NCBI RefSeq assembly: GCF_003286085.1
Contig: NW_020825335.1
Span: 265,301-329,300 of the forward strand
DNA from: Drosophila persimilis
Taxonomy: Eukaryota > Arthropoda > Insecta > Diptera > Drosophilidae
Direction of reading: 5' to 3'
Length of the DNA: 64,000 nt
Shown: positions 30,374 to 42,411 of the stretch, in pieces
How the letters are laid out: every line of letters starts with the position of its first letter
Numbering within the stretch: the stretch's first letter is position 1
The notes under the pieces: generated by a model
What the model saw: the letters and a program-made list of their open reading frames with translations, nothing else
Databases searched by the model: none
Told to the model about the DNA's origin: nothing
Made by a program: the position numbers and the translations under genes

Positions 30374-31618
30374 ATGGCAGCACCTGAGCCTACCAATGTC
30401 GCGAACGCAGCAATGCCGAGTGATGTAGATTTCTACAAGCCAACTAAAGGCCATGGATCGCTTTCTCACCAAGGAAGAGCTTGCCGAGATGAGGCAGAAC
30501 TTCAAGCGCGCTTAGAGCAAATCAAGCGAATGAATGCGGATTTCGATGCCGCTCAAACGACCCTTAAAGGCTGGATTTCCTGCAGTTAGTCCATGATGCC
30601 CGGCTGGACTTTTCGAATGTTTATGTCAAGGTTAGGTCCAGGCTGTCGCGGGAGTTGATGGCTGCTCGCACGGTAAATGTTGCCAATTCAACGGCTCGGC
30701 ATACTCTCGAGGGGAATTCGTCGTTGTTCGCCTATAATAGTATAGGCCGTTCTCGAATGCCCGAGTTGCAGCTTCCGCGATTCAGTGGGAACTACATGGA
30801 TTGGCCAGAATTCCACTCGATGTTCACGACAATGGTGCACAAAGACCATCGTATACCAATCATCGAAAAATTCCAATATTTTCGTGGATGTCTAGATGGT
30901 GCTGCGCTGGATACGATTCGTTCCTTGGAACTTTCTGAGGAGAATTACTTACGATAATAATTTACGATTCGATAACAAACTGTTACATTTTCAGGCACAC
31001 GTCAAAGCTATTTTCGGGCTGCAAGGGGTGGAGAAGGGCTCGGCTATCAGCTTGCCCGCGCTCAGCGACAAAATCAATTCGCACTTGCGTGCACTTCAGA
31101 CCTTGGCGACCCCGCAGGAGATTTCCGATGGGTTGCTGATCTTCATCATAGGCACGAAATTGGACCACAAGACCAAGGAGAAATGGGAAGAGAACTTGCC
31201 GACGTCAGGATTGCCTCGGTGGTCAAGCATGGCCTCATTCTTGGAAGCAAGATGTCGGATGCTGGAAAATTTGGGATCGGCTATGGTAACAATTCCTAGC
31301 CAGCAGGTGGGAGAAAGTAAACCTAGCACCCTAATCACCTCCATTAACGATCATAATAACTCAACAAGCAAGTATTGCAAATCCTCCGATCACTACATAT
31401 CCCGATGCCAGGCATTTCTAGATCTCCCTGTTTTTTCTCGATACAAGGAGGTGAAGAAGCGCCATTTATGTCTAAACTGCCTCAACAAAGGCCATTCAAT
31501 GCAACGCTGCAAGTCAGGGGCATGTAGAAATTGCCAAGCCAAGCATCACACACTGCTCCACATGCAGTCGGGCGCTGACGTACGGAATCGACCCAGCATG
31601 ATCCTGCGAATGCCCTAG
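30374..31618 (+). pseudogene. BEL element 2 gag
   Basis: ATG at 30,374 in an AACATGG context. The N-terminus is charged and helical (ARLEQIKRMNADFDAAQTTL); a shift or stop near 30,587 leads to LQLPRFSGNYMDWPEFHSMF and PIIEKFQYFRGCLDGAALDTI, the BEL Gag core. A stop near 30,955 with a frame change then leads to RFDNKLLHFQAHVKAIFGLQ and the knuckles (YCKSSDHYISRC, CLNCLNKGHSMQRC, CRNCQAKHH). The order matches elements 0 and 1. Confidence 0.8.
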
Positions 31619-31659
31619 TAGCAAGCAAATATACCCAACCTCGAGTCAGAAATCTCTGC

Positions 31660-32533
31660 CTAGCCAAAACGTGCTGCTAGCTACCGCAATCGTATATGTC
31701 AGGGGCCGTTTTGGATCGCTTATTCCATGTCGTGCCATTTTAGATTCCGCTTCTCAGGTTAACTTTATAGCATCGAGACTCGCCAATCAGCTGCAGTTAG
31801 ATCCTCACCCGTCTCACGTTCAAATCGACGGTATTGGAGAGTCAATTCTACCATCCAGCGGCCTGTGACGGCCTAGACGGAAAGGATTGGCCAATGCCAA
31901 ATAATCTAAAACTAGCTGATCCTAATTTCTCAAAGCCCCAGCGTGTCGATCTGTTGATAGGTGCTGGTTTGTTCTTCGAATTAATGTGCGTTGGACAGAT
32001 TCGACTGTCAGACCAATTGCCATCATTGCAGAAGACGAAACTTGGCTGGATAGTGTCAGGAAGTATTAAAAACTCTGAGAAAGCCCGTGCGGCGCTAGCA
32101 GCCGTTGAAGATCCCCCTGTCATCTCCGCTTGCGAGACTAATTTGTGCGATATTGTAAGGCGGTTTTGGGAAGTCGATGGAGATTATTCGCCCTCATCAA
32201 TTTCGGAGAAAGATGTTCATTGCGGACAGCATTTCGTCACAAACTGCATTCGCCTAGATTCCGGAGCTTACTCCGTGCGTTTGCCAACTAAATTCAGTCT
32301 AGAGGAATTAGGAGAATCGTATCAGCAGGCGCTACGTAGATTTCACAATTTGGAGAGGAAGCTAGCAAAAAATGCACAGCTTAAGGCAAAATATATGGAG
32401 TTTCTCCAGGAGTATCGTGATTTAGGACACATGTCGCCAGCTTCGCGGCGGTCAGACCTCCTTCAGTACTTCTTGCCTCACCATTGCGTCCACAAACTAA
32501 AATTCTGATAACTCTGCTTCGTTTCCACTTTTT
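31660..32533 (+). pseudogene. BEL element 2 protease and RT entry, cut by ISY
   Basis: The protease block LIPCRAILDSASQVNFIASRL carries DSA as in element 1. A TGA at about 31,866 and a frame change lead to the linker (LADPNFSKPQRVDLLIGAGL, TKLGWIVSGSI, IVRRFWEVDG) and to RT entry (FLQEYRDLGHMSP, LQYFLPHHCV). The sequence after HHCV is scrambled and runs into the ISY at 32,534. About 50 residues expected between HHCV and GDTCKMY are absent. Confidence 0.75.
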
Positions 32534-33519
32534 ATACCCGATACTCAAAATGAGTATTGGGGTATATTAGATTTGTGGTAAAAGTGGATGTGTATAAAGT
32601 ATATATATTCTTGATCAGCATCAATAGCCGAGTCGATTGAGCCATGTCTGTCTGTCCGTCTGTCCGTCTGTCCGTCCGTCCGTCTGTCCGTCCCCTTCAG
32701 CGCCTAGTGCTCAAAGACTATAAGAGCTAGAGCAACGATGTTTCGGATCCAGACTTCTGTGATATGTCACTGCTACAAAAATATTTCAAAACTTCGCCCC
32801 GCCCACTTCCGCCCCCACAAAGGGCGAAAATCTGTGGCATCCACATTTTTAAAGATACGATAAAACCAAAAACGCAGAATCGTAGAGATTGACCATATCT
32901 TTCAGACTGCAGAATCTGAATTGGATCGTATTATTATTATAGCCAGCATCAAGAAAACAATTTCATTTTTTCTCGCCCTGTCTCTCTCTAACACACACGT
33001 AGCATAGGCGGCTTTGCTTAGAGTAAAACATTAGCGCCTAGATCTCAGAGACTATAAAAGCTAGAGCAAGCAAATTTGGTATCCAGACTCCTAATATATC
33101 GGACCGAGACGAGTTTGTTTCAAAATTTCGACACACCCCCTTCCGCCCCCGCAAAGGATGAAAACCTGGGCAGGTTCACAAATCTCAGAGACTATTAACG
33201 CTAGAGTAACTAAATTTGGTATCCGCACTCCTGTTAGATCTCACTATAAAACGTATATCTCAAAATTTCGCCCAACCCCCTTCCGGATCATCGGATGGAC
33301 ATCGGATCATTTTTGTAACCAAAAGCAAGAAATCAATTTTCAGTGTCTACGCAGCGCCCGACGTCACGCTCAGACTGATTTTCTGTCTCTCTCGCACGCA
33401 CCCTTTGTGGTGTCGCTTAATATTAGCGGCATCTGCCGGAGGAGAGCCATACTGACTTAGTATCGGGTATAACTGTAGAGTTGCGGTGACCGCAGCAACT
33501 CACAACTTTCCCCCTCGTT
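32534..33519 (+). mobile_element. ISY (DINE-1/Helitron-like) copy C
   Basis: About 986 bp from ATACCCGATACTC to CCCCCTCGTT, plus orientation, inside BEL reverse transcriptase. It lacks about 35 bp after GGATGTGT (the GTAACGTCCAGAAGG stretch) and roughly 90 bp around 33,287, where CCACACAAAGG sequence is missing. The GA-rich segment is the longer form (CTCTCTCGCACGCACC). Confidence 0.85.
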
Positions 33520-34962
33520 TAAAGTCGTCTTGTGTGGCGATACCTGCAAAATGTACCGCTGTGTACGCGTTTCCCATCCCGATACGCACGTGCAGTGCAT
33601 CCTATGGCGCAATGACCCGAAGGAGAAAATTCAGGTGTTCAAGTTGGAGACTGTTACTTACGGAACCAAGCCTGCCGCTTTCTTAGCAATTCGTGCTATG
33701 CATCAATTGGCAAATGATAAAGAGTTGCGATTTCCGCTTGGCGCTGATGTTGTTCGAAGAGATTTCTATGTCGATGATATCATATCTGGAGGGGACAGCA
33801 TTGAATCTGTCATCAAGATTCGTCAGCAGGTAAAGAAGCTACTTTCGAAAGGAAGTTTTCCCATACGTAAATGGTGTTCCAATGAACCCGCTGCTTTGGA
33901 AGGCGTATCGGAGGCGGATCGCGAAAAGTTCCCTACCTTTAATGACGGGACTGAAGTAACCAAGGCGCTTGGTCTAGTTTTGGGATCCCACCACGGACAA
34001 TCATCTGTTTAGCTTGGCTCACGTCGCAACCGCTGCAGGCCCAATATCGAAGCGTTCGGTCCTGTCTACACTAGCTGGGTTCTACGATCCTCTAAGGCTC
34101 ATCTCTCCCATCATCACAAAAGCTAAAATATTTATGCAGTCGCTATGGAACGAAAGCCTAAAGTTGAATTGGGACGAAAGCCTGCCCCAGGATCTACATA
34201 CGACTTGCATTGAGCTGACTTCGCAGTTGTCGATGGTTGAAAACTTTAAGTTTCCACGTTACGTGCTTCGGCAGCAAGCCAGATTAGAAATGCACGCGTT
34301 TTGTGATGCGAGCCAAGTAGCATATGGCGCCTGTGTATACATGCGTTCGGAAGCTCTTGGCATTGTGCAAAGTCATCTCTTATGCTCTAAATCCAGAGTC
34401 GCTCCCTTGAAAAGTATGACCATCCCCAAGCTTGAGCTATCCGGTGCCCTCATATTAGCCGAACTAGTGTCCAACATAGTTAAGGGATTATCAGCTCCAT
34501 GCCAAATACATTGCTGGTCGGATTTGTCCATAGCCCTTGCCTGGATTCGATAATCACCATTGAATTTTAATATATTTGTTTCTAATCGAGTTCAGCAGAT
34601 TCAGGAGCTCACCGCTGAAATGACTTGGCATCACGTGCCCACAAAGTTTAATCCTGCCGACATCATATCACGTGGATCCACGCCCGCTGAACTAATGGAT
34701 AGCAGCCTTTGGATCTCTGGACCACCATTCTTGCGTCTTGAGAGCTCAGAGTGGCCTGCAGGCTTGCAATTGCCGACCGATGTACCAGAACGTCGTCATG
34801 CAGCATTGGTTGTTTCAAACGAAAGGGATGTATCGTACGATTGCAAATTTCAAAACTCATTCGGATCCATGCAGCGCGTCTTTGCTTACATATATCGATT
34901 CTACATTCTCAAGGACAAAGGCATAGCGCGGTCGAAGGGTCAACTTAACTCAACTTGCTCAT
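33520..34962 (+). pseudogene. BEL element 2 reverse transcriptase and RNase H
   Basis: Resumes GDTCKMYRCVRVSHPD with the first catalytic Asp, LETVTYGTKPAAFLAIRAMH, and FYVDDIISGGDS with the paired Asp. A stop near 34,010 and a frame change precede KRSVLSTLAGFYDPL. RNase H shows HAFCDASQVAYGACVY, PKLELSGALILAEL, IHCWSDLSIALAWI and FNPADIISRG; a TAA at about 34,551 interrupts the last part. The domain order is normal for BEL pol. Confidence 0.8.
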
Positions 34963-36062
34963 AAGGGCAATACAGCAGTAACAATTTTCGGAAGAGATAA
35001 GGGCCCTTGCCAGCAAACAGGCCAAAAAGCACGATGGCCTCACTGAATCCATTTCTGGATAGCTTTGGATTGCTGCGGGTTGGAGGCCGCCTCAAAAATG
35101 CCGAATTGGACTACGACGCGAAGCACCCGATCCTGCTTCCTAAGGGACATCCTGTCACTGTATCTATTATTATCTTCTTTAACGAAAGGTTTCTCCACGC
35201 AGGAGCTCAAGGATTGCTCGGATTGCTTCGGCAAAAATTCTGGCCTATTGGTGGACGCAAATATGTAGCGGGCATCATTCGCAAATGTGTTAGATGCTTT
35301 CGTTTGAAGCCAGTGCTGAGGGAACATATCATGGGAAACTTGCCTACGGATCGCGTAAGGACTAATCCAGCATTCCACACAACGGGAGTTGATTTTTGCG
35401 GACCCTCTTATCACAAGTCGGATGTCAGAAGCAGGCCTCCTATCAAATGTTACATCGGTGTCTTCGTATGCTTTAGCACCAAAGCAACTCATTTGGAAGT
35501 CGTTTGGGATCTATCTACAGCATCCTTTCTGACAGCATTAAGGCGTTTTATAAGTCTACGTCCCAAACCTCGAATCATCTGGTCAGACAACGCTACAAAT
35601 TTTGTAGGAGCAAAAAATTAGGTTTTGGAGCTTCGGCAAATGTTCCTCAGCGATCCTCATACGTCGACTGTGTCACATCTCTGCGTTTCTAGTGGAATCG
35701 ATTGGAAATTCATCCCCCCTCGCTCACCTCATTTTGGGGGTTTGTGGGAGGCGGCTGTTAAAGCAGCTAAATATCATTTTCATCGCATCGTCGGGACCTA
35801 CATTTTAACTCTTGATGAAATTCAGACCTTCGCTTGTGAAATCTCTGCTTTGTTAAATTCCCGTCCGCTTTATGCAATTACAGAAAGTCCCGATGATCTA
35901 GATGTGCTCATGCCAAACCACTTTCTCAATGGAGCCCCGAAAGCTGCATTCGACGAGCCAGATGTGTCGCATCTCCGGGTCAACCTACTTAGTCGATGGC
36001 AGCGACTGTGTCAAATGAAGCAGGCGTTTTGGAGAAAATGGAGCAAACGCTGCCACCATTAA
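34963..36062 (+). pseudogene. BEL element 2 integrase
   Basis: The most complete BEL integrase here. The zinc region has FLHAGAQGLLGLLRQKFWPI then KCVRCF. The core has HTTGVDFCGPS (first Asp), IIWSDNATNFVGAKN (second Asp) and FGGLWEAAVKAAKYH (Glu). The frame is broken by a TAG at 35,619-35,621, where related copies have Glu (KNE), and ends at a TAA near 36,060 after RKWSKRCHH, short of the usual C-terminal domain; LRWPLGRIESVIPGKDG follows in another frame. Confidence 0.85.
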
Positions 36063-36219
36063 GGTGGCCGCTTGGCCGCATTGAGAGCGTCATCCCAGGA
36101 AAAGATGGAACCATCAGAGTAGCCGTCATCCGCACTCAAACAGGGCCGTTGGAAAAATAGCGGTTCTGCCCCTTCAGGATGGATCTGTTGAAAGCCTTTG
36201 CCTTCCAACGGGGGGTGAA

Positions 36220-36257
36220 TGTTCGGAGCAGAACCCAGCCGATTAGTTGCTTGCCAA
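36220..36257 (+). repeat. BEL element 2 3' LTR stub
   Basis: Thirty-eight bases (TGTTCGGAGCAGAACCCAGC...TTGCCAA) after the CCAACGGGGGG polypurine tract. It is cut exactly where the 412-type LTR begins. The same stub with the same breakpoint occurs at 41,748, 48,904, 54,915 and 62,969. Confidence 0.85.
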
Positions 36258-36724
36258 TGTAGAAAGAGAATTCAAATATAATTTGAACAGAGAAAAACAG
36301 AGAAAAACACTTCTGTTCAGTCGTTTGGTTTTGGTAGGAATAAATCCAATTTATTCTTCATAAATTTCTTTAGCCTAAAAGTACATAATAATCTGTCGCT
36401 AAGAGCAGCGGCAGAACGGGATTATGTAGCATGCCATATGTATGTGTATATTTATGTTTGTAAGAATGTATATGCAGAAGGCATATACATTGGATATATT
36501 GGGATATATTGCCGACACTGCAGTTCTCACGCTGCAGGCCACATACAAGGGACTGATCGTATTACAGCTCTTGAGTGCGGCTGTGTTACGTAAACATTGC
36601 GACAAAGTGTCTTTATGTTTATGAGCGTGATACTCTACATTAACTTTGGTCATATGACCACTTGACATATTGTATACACTACAATGCTGTGGGCATATGC
36701 TTATATGGCATACAACATACTACA
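36258..36724 (-). repeat. 412/mdg1-type LTR, unit 1
   Basis: 467 bp on the minus strand, from TGTAGTATGTTGTATGCC to ATTCTTTCTACA-type end. On its plus-strand right side is CCTCCCTTTTTAG, which in element direction reads CTAAAAAGGGAGG just before TGTAG, a normal polypurine tract. This is therefore a 3' LTR. The TGTAGTATG start is what I recall for 412 and blood; the family is an inference. This copy carries a small AGAGAAAAAC duplication absent from later units. Confidence 0.6.
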
Positions 36725-36789
36725 CCTCCCTTTTTAGAGAAATAACGTAAAATAATTATGTAGTTAATTAAAAAAAAAAAAAATTTTCA
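36725..36789 (-). other. Stub of 412-type internal sequence plus A-run, unit 1
   Basis: Polypurine tract and a few dozen bases of 412-type 3' UTR on the minus strand, then an A-run that joins a truncated 17.6-like LTR. In later units this stub is 160-171 bp long. Confidence 0.55.
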
Positions 36790-37263
36790 GCTTGGGATTC
36801 GGATTTGGATTCGGAGGCGTTGGCTTCGACTTCGGCTTCGGAGATGGAGTACGTGACTCGATCGATATGTGGGAAAGGCGGCTTTTGATGAAAGGCTTCC
36901 GCTGCGTATGATCGGTGTTGCATTATTTGGGGGTGGCTGAGAATAGGGCCTCTGATTGGTCAGTTACGATGGCGTGGTTCTTGAGAATCGATTAGTAATT
37001 AATCTCTGAAGAGTGGCGTGATTCTAATGCGGCTGGATTCTAGTGCGGCTGGATTCTAGTGCGGCATCTATTGTTTTATGTTCAACTTCTAGCTTAGGGT
37101 GTTTGTTTACATTGCCTGCAATCGGCTACGCGTGGTCCATTTCGAGAATGAGATTGTTTATGGGGGTTCGAAGCTGAGGGTGTCGGATTGTTTATAGTAT
37201 TGTGTGTGCAGGGTAATAGACATAGACAAGGGTATGCGGAGCATGGACTATAGATATGTCACT
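36790..37263 (-). repeat. 17.6-like LTR, truncated, unit 1
   Basis: 474 bp homologous to the 697-bp LTRs of later units; about 220 bp of the primer-site end is missing. It ends AGTGAC (complement of 37,258-37,263), followed by the C-run that is the complement of the polypurine tract. Confidence 0.85.
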
Positions 37264-38565
37264 CCCCCATTGGTAGATTTAAGCCTGTCCTCAGGCGATT
37301 ATCCTTGGATATAGTTCAGGTACGTCTAAAACTGTGTCGGCTGGGGATTCCTCGTCTTCGTCTAAGGATGTTTCTATGTGCGGGTGGGTTTTAGGCTTAT
37401 TACTTTTACTTAGATTAAACAATTGGTAGCTTAATCCTATTATGATTATGACAAATTACTATTTAGTCGCGTATTTTCTATTACGATTTCTTTGGTTTGC
37501 AAATAAGACAGTGGTTTAATTTTTGTTACGTTATTGTTGATGTATATGCTCTGTGCAAATTCTGGTATTGAGTTGGATATTAAGAATTCGTTTCATTGTA
37601 CACTGCAATAATGTATTTTTATTAATGCGTTACTCTCTACTTTTATTTCTTGGTTTAGGCAATCTTGGTTTAATATGGTTTTTGGTAATTTCCAAGTTAA
37701 CAATATATTGGGTTCTATGAAACTTATTTGAAAATTTTGGTGTGCTTTGGTGTATGGACATTTTGTTTCTACTTGTTTGACTATTCCTGAAATACATTCG
37801 TCATTTATTTTTCGTTTTGATTATTTTTCATATACCTCGTTTTCTAGAACGTAATAATATGTTTTGCGTTAGGTCAGTGAGGATGTTATTATCTTCATCT
37901 GGATATGGGACAATTTTAAGTATAGGAATATTTCTGATCTCTCCTGGAATGTTGGAAATTATTAGTATTTCGTTAGTGTCTGATTTCAACCAGGTAGATG
38001 TTTTGATATTTAATAATTTCTCTGAATCGATGTGTTTCAGGTAATCCTGCCTTAATAATTTTGGATTAAAGATACCTAATCTTGTTAGCTGCATGCCTAA
38101 TTCAATATCCTCTATGTACTCAGTAAAATGTTGAAGGTTAAATATTAATATTTCTAGTTGCTTATTTCTGTCATTATCCTCGTTTAATTTATTGACAACT
38201 TCTAAGCCGTAATTTACTGCTTGAATTACTAAGTTTAATTCGTTAGCTTGAACACTGTGGCTATCCAGATTGTCTATTTTCCCTTCTAATTCGACTTTAT
38301 CATCTTGATCTAACGTTCAAAATAGATATTTATATATTGGGCCTACTGCATTTATAAGGCCTCTTTTGTTTCTTTTTGCTATTTTTATGCCATTGAATTC
38401 ACGTTGCCATTTCTCGACTAACTATTGAACTTGGATTTCGTTATTAAATTGGGTTGCCTGTTCTAGTAAACTCTGATATGTCTCATCTGTTCTTGTTATA
38501 TTAATTGTTAGATAATGGTATTCATAATTAATGGGTTTGTTTTGAATATGAGATAACCATTCCTT
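37264..38565 (-). pseudogene. env: Errantivirus env, minus strand, unit 1
   Basis: Env remnant read leftwards; the C-terminal tail is next to the LTR. Compared with unit 3, about 30 bp is missing near 37,455, which removes part of the membrane-anchor segment. The central ORF at 37,828-38,094 (GMQLTRLGIFNPKLLRQD..) is shared by units 1 and 2. A KRNKRG furin-type site is recognisable near 38,360-38,380. The N-terminus is cut at about 38,565, where pol begins on the other strand. Confidence 0.75.
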
Positions 38566-39812
38566 CACTTCGCTTCCGCATTAGAGAATGAATTAAGGGA
38601 ATGTAACCAGCTAAGGTTGGAACATTTAAATGACGAAGAAAAGGAGAAACTAAAGAAAGTTCTCTATGAATTTAAGGACGTGCAGTATAAAGAAGGTGAC
38701 ATTTTGACCTTCACTAGTACTATACTTCACTTCACTATACTATTAGACAGGGAATCATTCGTAAGTCAGGAAAGTAGAAATATCGTATGGTAGTAGATTA
38801 TAGAAGTCATTACGAGTTCACTCGTATGCCTTTTGGGCTAACCACTGCCCCCGCCACATTTCAAAGATGCATGAACAATCTGTTAGAAGATTTAATTTTC
38901 AAAGATTGCCTTGTGTATCTAGACGACATCATTATCTATTCCACATCATTGGAAGAACATTTGTTGTCTCTTAAAAGGGTCTTTGGAAAGTTGAGAGATG
39001 CAAACCTCAAACTTCAAATGGATAAGTGTGAATTCCTGAAGAAAGAAACGGAATTCCTAGGCCATGTAGTAACAACTAACGGCATAGTTCCTAATCCAAA
39101 GAAAATATCGTCCTTAATAAACTTCCCAATGCCCAATACAACCACAAAAATAAAATCATTCATAGGTTTATGTGGATTTTATAGGAAATTCATTCCCAAT
39201 TTCGCTAAAATAGCAAAACCAATGACACTCAAATTAAAGAAACGAGCAGTCATAGACCCAACCGAGGAAAAATACGTCGAGGCCTTCGAAAAGTTAAAAG
39301 TACTTATCACCTCAGACCCCATCCTCGCATTCCCAGATTTCAACAAAATGTTCACGGTAACAACCGATGCAAGTAACATTGCAGTAGGAGCAGTGTTGCC
39401 GCAAGACCACAAACCAATTTGCTGTGCAAGTGGAACCTTAAACGAACATGAAATCAATTATTCAGCAATAGAAAAGGAATTACTAGCTATAGTTTGGGCA
39501 ACTAAGTATTTCAGATCACCTGTTTGGTAGAACGTTTGAGATATTAAGTGATCACAAACCCTTCATTTGGTTGAATAACCAAATATGAAGCTACAACGAT
39601 GGAAGATCAAATTAAATGAATTTGACTTCAAAATAAAATATTTACCAGGAAAGGAGAACTATGTAGCTGATGCACTATCAAGAGTAAAGATCAACGAAAA
39701 CCTACTCGGGGAAACCATTAATAGTGATTGTGCAACAGTCCATAGCGCGCAAGAAGATAAAACAAATTATATTCCACTTACTGAGCGACCAATCAATTAC
39801 TATAATAGGTAA
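38566..39812 (+). pseudogene. Errantivirus RT and RNase H, unit 1
   Basis: Starts within the pol linker (RLEHLNDEEKEKLKKVLYEF) and carries the same two internal deletions as later units (after FTSTI and after IIRKS). In addition MVVDYRS jumps straight to [11 protein letters not shown], losing the first catalytic Asp block. [10 protein letters not shown] is present. A 2-base deletion near 39,521 shifts RNase H. The frame ends in the shared TAA at 39,810-39,812. Confidence 0.85.
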
Positions 39813-40739
39813 ATAGAACTGATTAAAGGAAATGAGGATAAGGTAGAAACATCCCACTATTTCCACAAGATACTGATAAAAATCACATATACTGAAATGA
39901 CAGAGTCATTAGCGAAAGATATAATAAAGGAATATGTGTGTACCAAAAAGAGTGCACTATATTTCCATAATGAAGTAGACTTCCCACTGTGCCAAAAGGC
40001 ATTCCTGGAGATAATCAGTCCAAATCACTTCACTAAACTGATTAAATCCAATACCAAACTCATAGATATTCCGAACTACTCCGAATTCAAGGAACAAATA
40101 TTAAAGAATCATAAAGAACTACTTCACCCAGGTATCGAAAAGACCACTAATTGGTTTAAAGGAAAATTCTACTACCCCGATTATCAAAAGTTAATCCAAA
40201 ATATTATCAATGAATATCCTACGTGCAACGTTGCTAAAACAGAGCATCGTAACACCAATCTAACCTTCGAGATCACCCCTGAAATACAAAATATCAGAGA
40301 AAAGTATGTCATGGATTTCTATTTGGTAGGCAATCAACAATTCCTATCAGGCATTGATGTATATTCTAAATTCGCTACCCTTGTAGAAGTTAAGAGTCGT
40401 GACTGGTTAGAAACAAAGAGAGCCATCATAAAAGTCTTTAACGAAATGGACAAGCCACAGGGAATTAAAGCCGACAAAGATTCAGCCTTTATGTGCGCAG
40501 CATTGCAAGCATGGTTGAATGCGGAAAATGTGAAAATCGAAATCACTACCAGTAAAAACGGAGTTTCTGATGTAGAACGGCTACATAAAACGATCAATGA
40601 AAAATTAAGAATCATTTCAAGCGAGGATAACATAGAAAACAAGCTCACAAAAATTCGAGTAATTCTATACACTTATAAACATAAAACGGTTCATAATACT
40701 ACAAAAAGATCCCCAGCTGATATCTTCCTGTACGCTTGA
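39813..40739 (+). pseudogene. Errantivirus integrase, unit 1
   Basis: Open for 280 codons from 39,897. Zinc region HPGIEKTTNWFKGKFYYP with YPTC, where a CxxC pair is expected; catalytic blocks YVMDFYLVG (D), IKADKDSAFM (D) and DVERLHKTINE (E), then the C-terminal part to DIFLYA-TGA. It differs from later units by a few residues (LCQKAF for LFQKVF). Confidence 0.85.
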
Positions 40740-41346
40740 CTACCAGATTATGAAGATCAATCATTTGAATAACGTTCGAATCGACTTTGAAGTAGACACA
40801 CGCTACAAGAATGCACCCCTAGTTAAAACAAAAACAACCAACCCGTTCAAAAGAAGAGGGGAAACTAGGCAGGTAGCACTTTGGCGAAAAGCACTTTGAA
40901 GAGAAAAATAGAGGGAGGAAAATCACCCACTATAAAACAAAATTCAAAAGAAAGAAAAAATCTAATAAAAGTAAATACGATAATTGCAGAGTACTCGAAG
41001 AGAGTACTGGGAATCCGTAGCTACAACATGATTAAGATTATAATCTTACTAATGTTCACCGTCCTACAGTCTACCGGACAGAATATAGAGATAGATCCCA
41101 TCAACTCAAGAAATTGATATCTCATATTCAAAACAAATACCATTATCTAACAATTAATATAACAAGAACAGATGAAACATATCAGAAAGTCGAATTAGAA
41201 GGGAAAATAGACAATCTGGCTAGCCGCAGTGTTCAAGCTAACGAATTAAACTTAGTAATTCAAGCAGTAAATTCCGGCATAGAAGCTGTCAATAAATTAA
41301 ACGAGGATAATGACAGAAATAAGCAACTATAAGCAACAAATAAGCA
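40740..41346 (+). pseudogene. env: Integrase tail and env N-terminus, plus strand, unit 1
   Basis: A lysine-rich integrase tail (KRKIEGGKSPTIKQNSKERK) leads to an ATG at 41,028 that starts a clear signal peptide (MIKIIILLMFTVLQSTGQ), the expected start of errantiviral Env. A TGA at 41,115 breaks the frame. A further Env piece (41,114-41,332) has an internal deletion between TYQ and KVELEG compared with the minus-strand env copies. It ends where BEL sequence begins at 41,347. In errantiviruses env is expressed from a spliced RNA. Confidence 0.75.
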
Positions 41347-41785
41347 AATTCAGACCTCGGCTTGTGAAATCTCTGCTTTGTTAAATTCCCGTCCGCTTTA
41401 TGCAATTACAGAAAGTCCCGATGATCTAGATGTGCTCACGCCAAACCACTTTCTCAATGGAGCCCCGAAAGCTGCATTCGACGAACCAGATGTGTCGCAT
41501 CTCCGGGTCAACCTACTTAGTCGATGGCAGCGACTGTGTCAAATGAAGCAGGCGTTTTGGAGAAAATGGAGCAAACGCTGCCACCATTAAGGTGGCCGCT
41601 TGGCCGCATTGAGAGCGTCATCCCAGGAAAAGATGGAACCATCAGAGTAGCCGTCATCCGCACTCAAAGAGGGCCGTTGGAAAAATAGCGGTTCTGCCCC
41701 TTCAGGATGGATCTGTTGAAACCCTTTGCCTTCCAACGGGGGGTGAATGTTCGGAGCAGAACCCAGCCGATTAGTTGCTTGCCAA
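41347..41785 (+). pseudogene. BEL integrase tail and LTR stub, unit 2
   Basis: Near-identical copy of 35,815-36,257: CEISALLNSRPLYAITESPD, then RKWSKRCHH and TAA at 41,588, the polypurine tract, and the 38-bp LTR stub from 41,748. It joins errantiviral env at 41,346. Confidence 0.9.
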
Positions 41786-42242
41786 TGTAGAAAGAGAATT
41801 CAAATATAATTTGAACAGAGAAAAACACTTCTGTTCAGTCGTTTGGATTTGGTAGGAATGAATCCAATTTATTCTTCATAAATTTCTTTAGCCTAAAAGT
41901 ACATAATATTCTGTCGCTAAGAGCAGCGGCAGAACGGGATTATGTAGCATGCCATATGTATGTGTATATTTATGTTTGTAAGAATGTATATGCAGAAGGC
42001 ATATACATTGGATATATTGGGATATATTGCCGACACTGCAGTTCTCACGCTGCAGGCCACATACAAGGGACTGATCGTATTACAGCTCTTGAGTGCGGCT
42101 GTGTTACGTAAACATTGCGACAAAGTGTCTTTATGTTTATGAGCGTGATACTCTACATTAACTTTGGGCATATGACCACTTGACATATTGTATACACTAC
42201 AATGCTGTGGGCATATGCTTATATGGCATACAACATACTACA
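41786..42242 (-). repeat. 412/mdg1-type LTR, unit 2
   Basis: 457-bp copy of the LTR described for unit 1, minus strand, same breakpoints. Confidence 0.65.
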
Positions 42243-42411
42243 CCTCCCTTTTTAGAGAAATAACGTAAAATAATTATGTAGTTATTTAAAAAAAATAATT
42301 TTTTCATTTTCATTTTTTTTGATTGGTAATATTTTTTTTTATATCTTTATATACTATGTTGTATTTAAAAAATTTTGGTATTTTGATAGTTATATATATA
42401 GTTATATATAT
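42243..42411 (-). other. 412-type 3' internal stub, unit 2
   Basis: AT-rich, with polypurine tract, T-runs and a TATATATAGT repeat next to the 17.6-like LTR. No ORF. The AT repeat may be the original target of the 17.6-like element. Confidence 0.5.

Larger units (their letters stand above)
29637..36257 (+). mobile_element. BEL/Pao element 2 with truncated 3' LTR
   Basis: The order is LTR (29,637-30,002), primer site, gag, protease, RT with an ISY inside, RNase H, integrase, polypurine tract, and 38 bp of 3' LTR. It is a separate family from elements 0 and 1. Its 3' end (from about 35,815 to 36,257) is the block that recurs at the start of every array unit. Confidence 0.85.

Noticed and set aside
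39897-40739. Intact 280-codon integrase frames as domesticated host genes
   Set aside because: Openness is shared by all units through recent duplication; there is no separate promoter or start, and flanking pol and env are broken. A domesticated role would need evidence of selection.
41917-42186. 89-codon minus-strand frame and 60-codon plus-strand frame repeated in each unit
   Set aside because: Both lie inside the 412-type LTR. LTRs of this group are non-coding and the frames have no recognisable domain.
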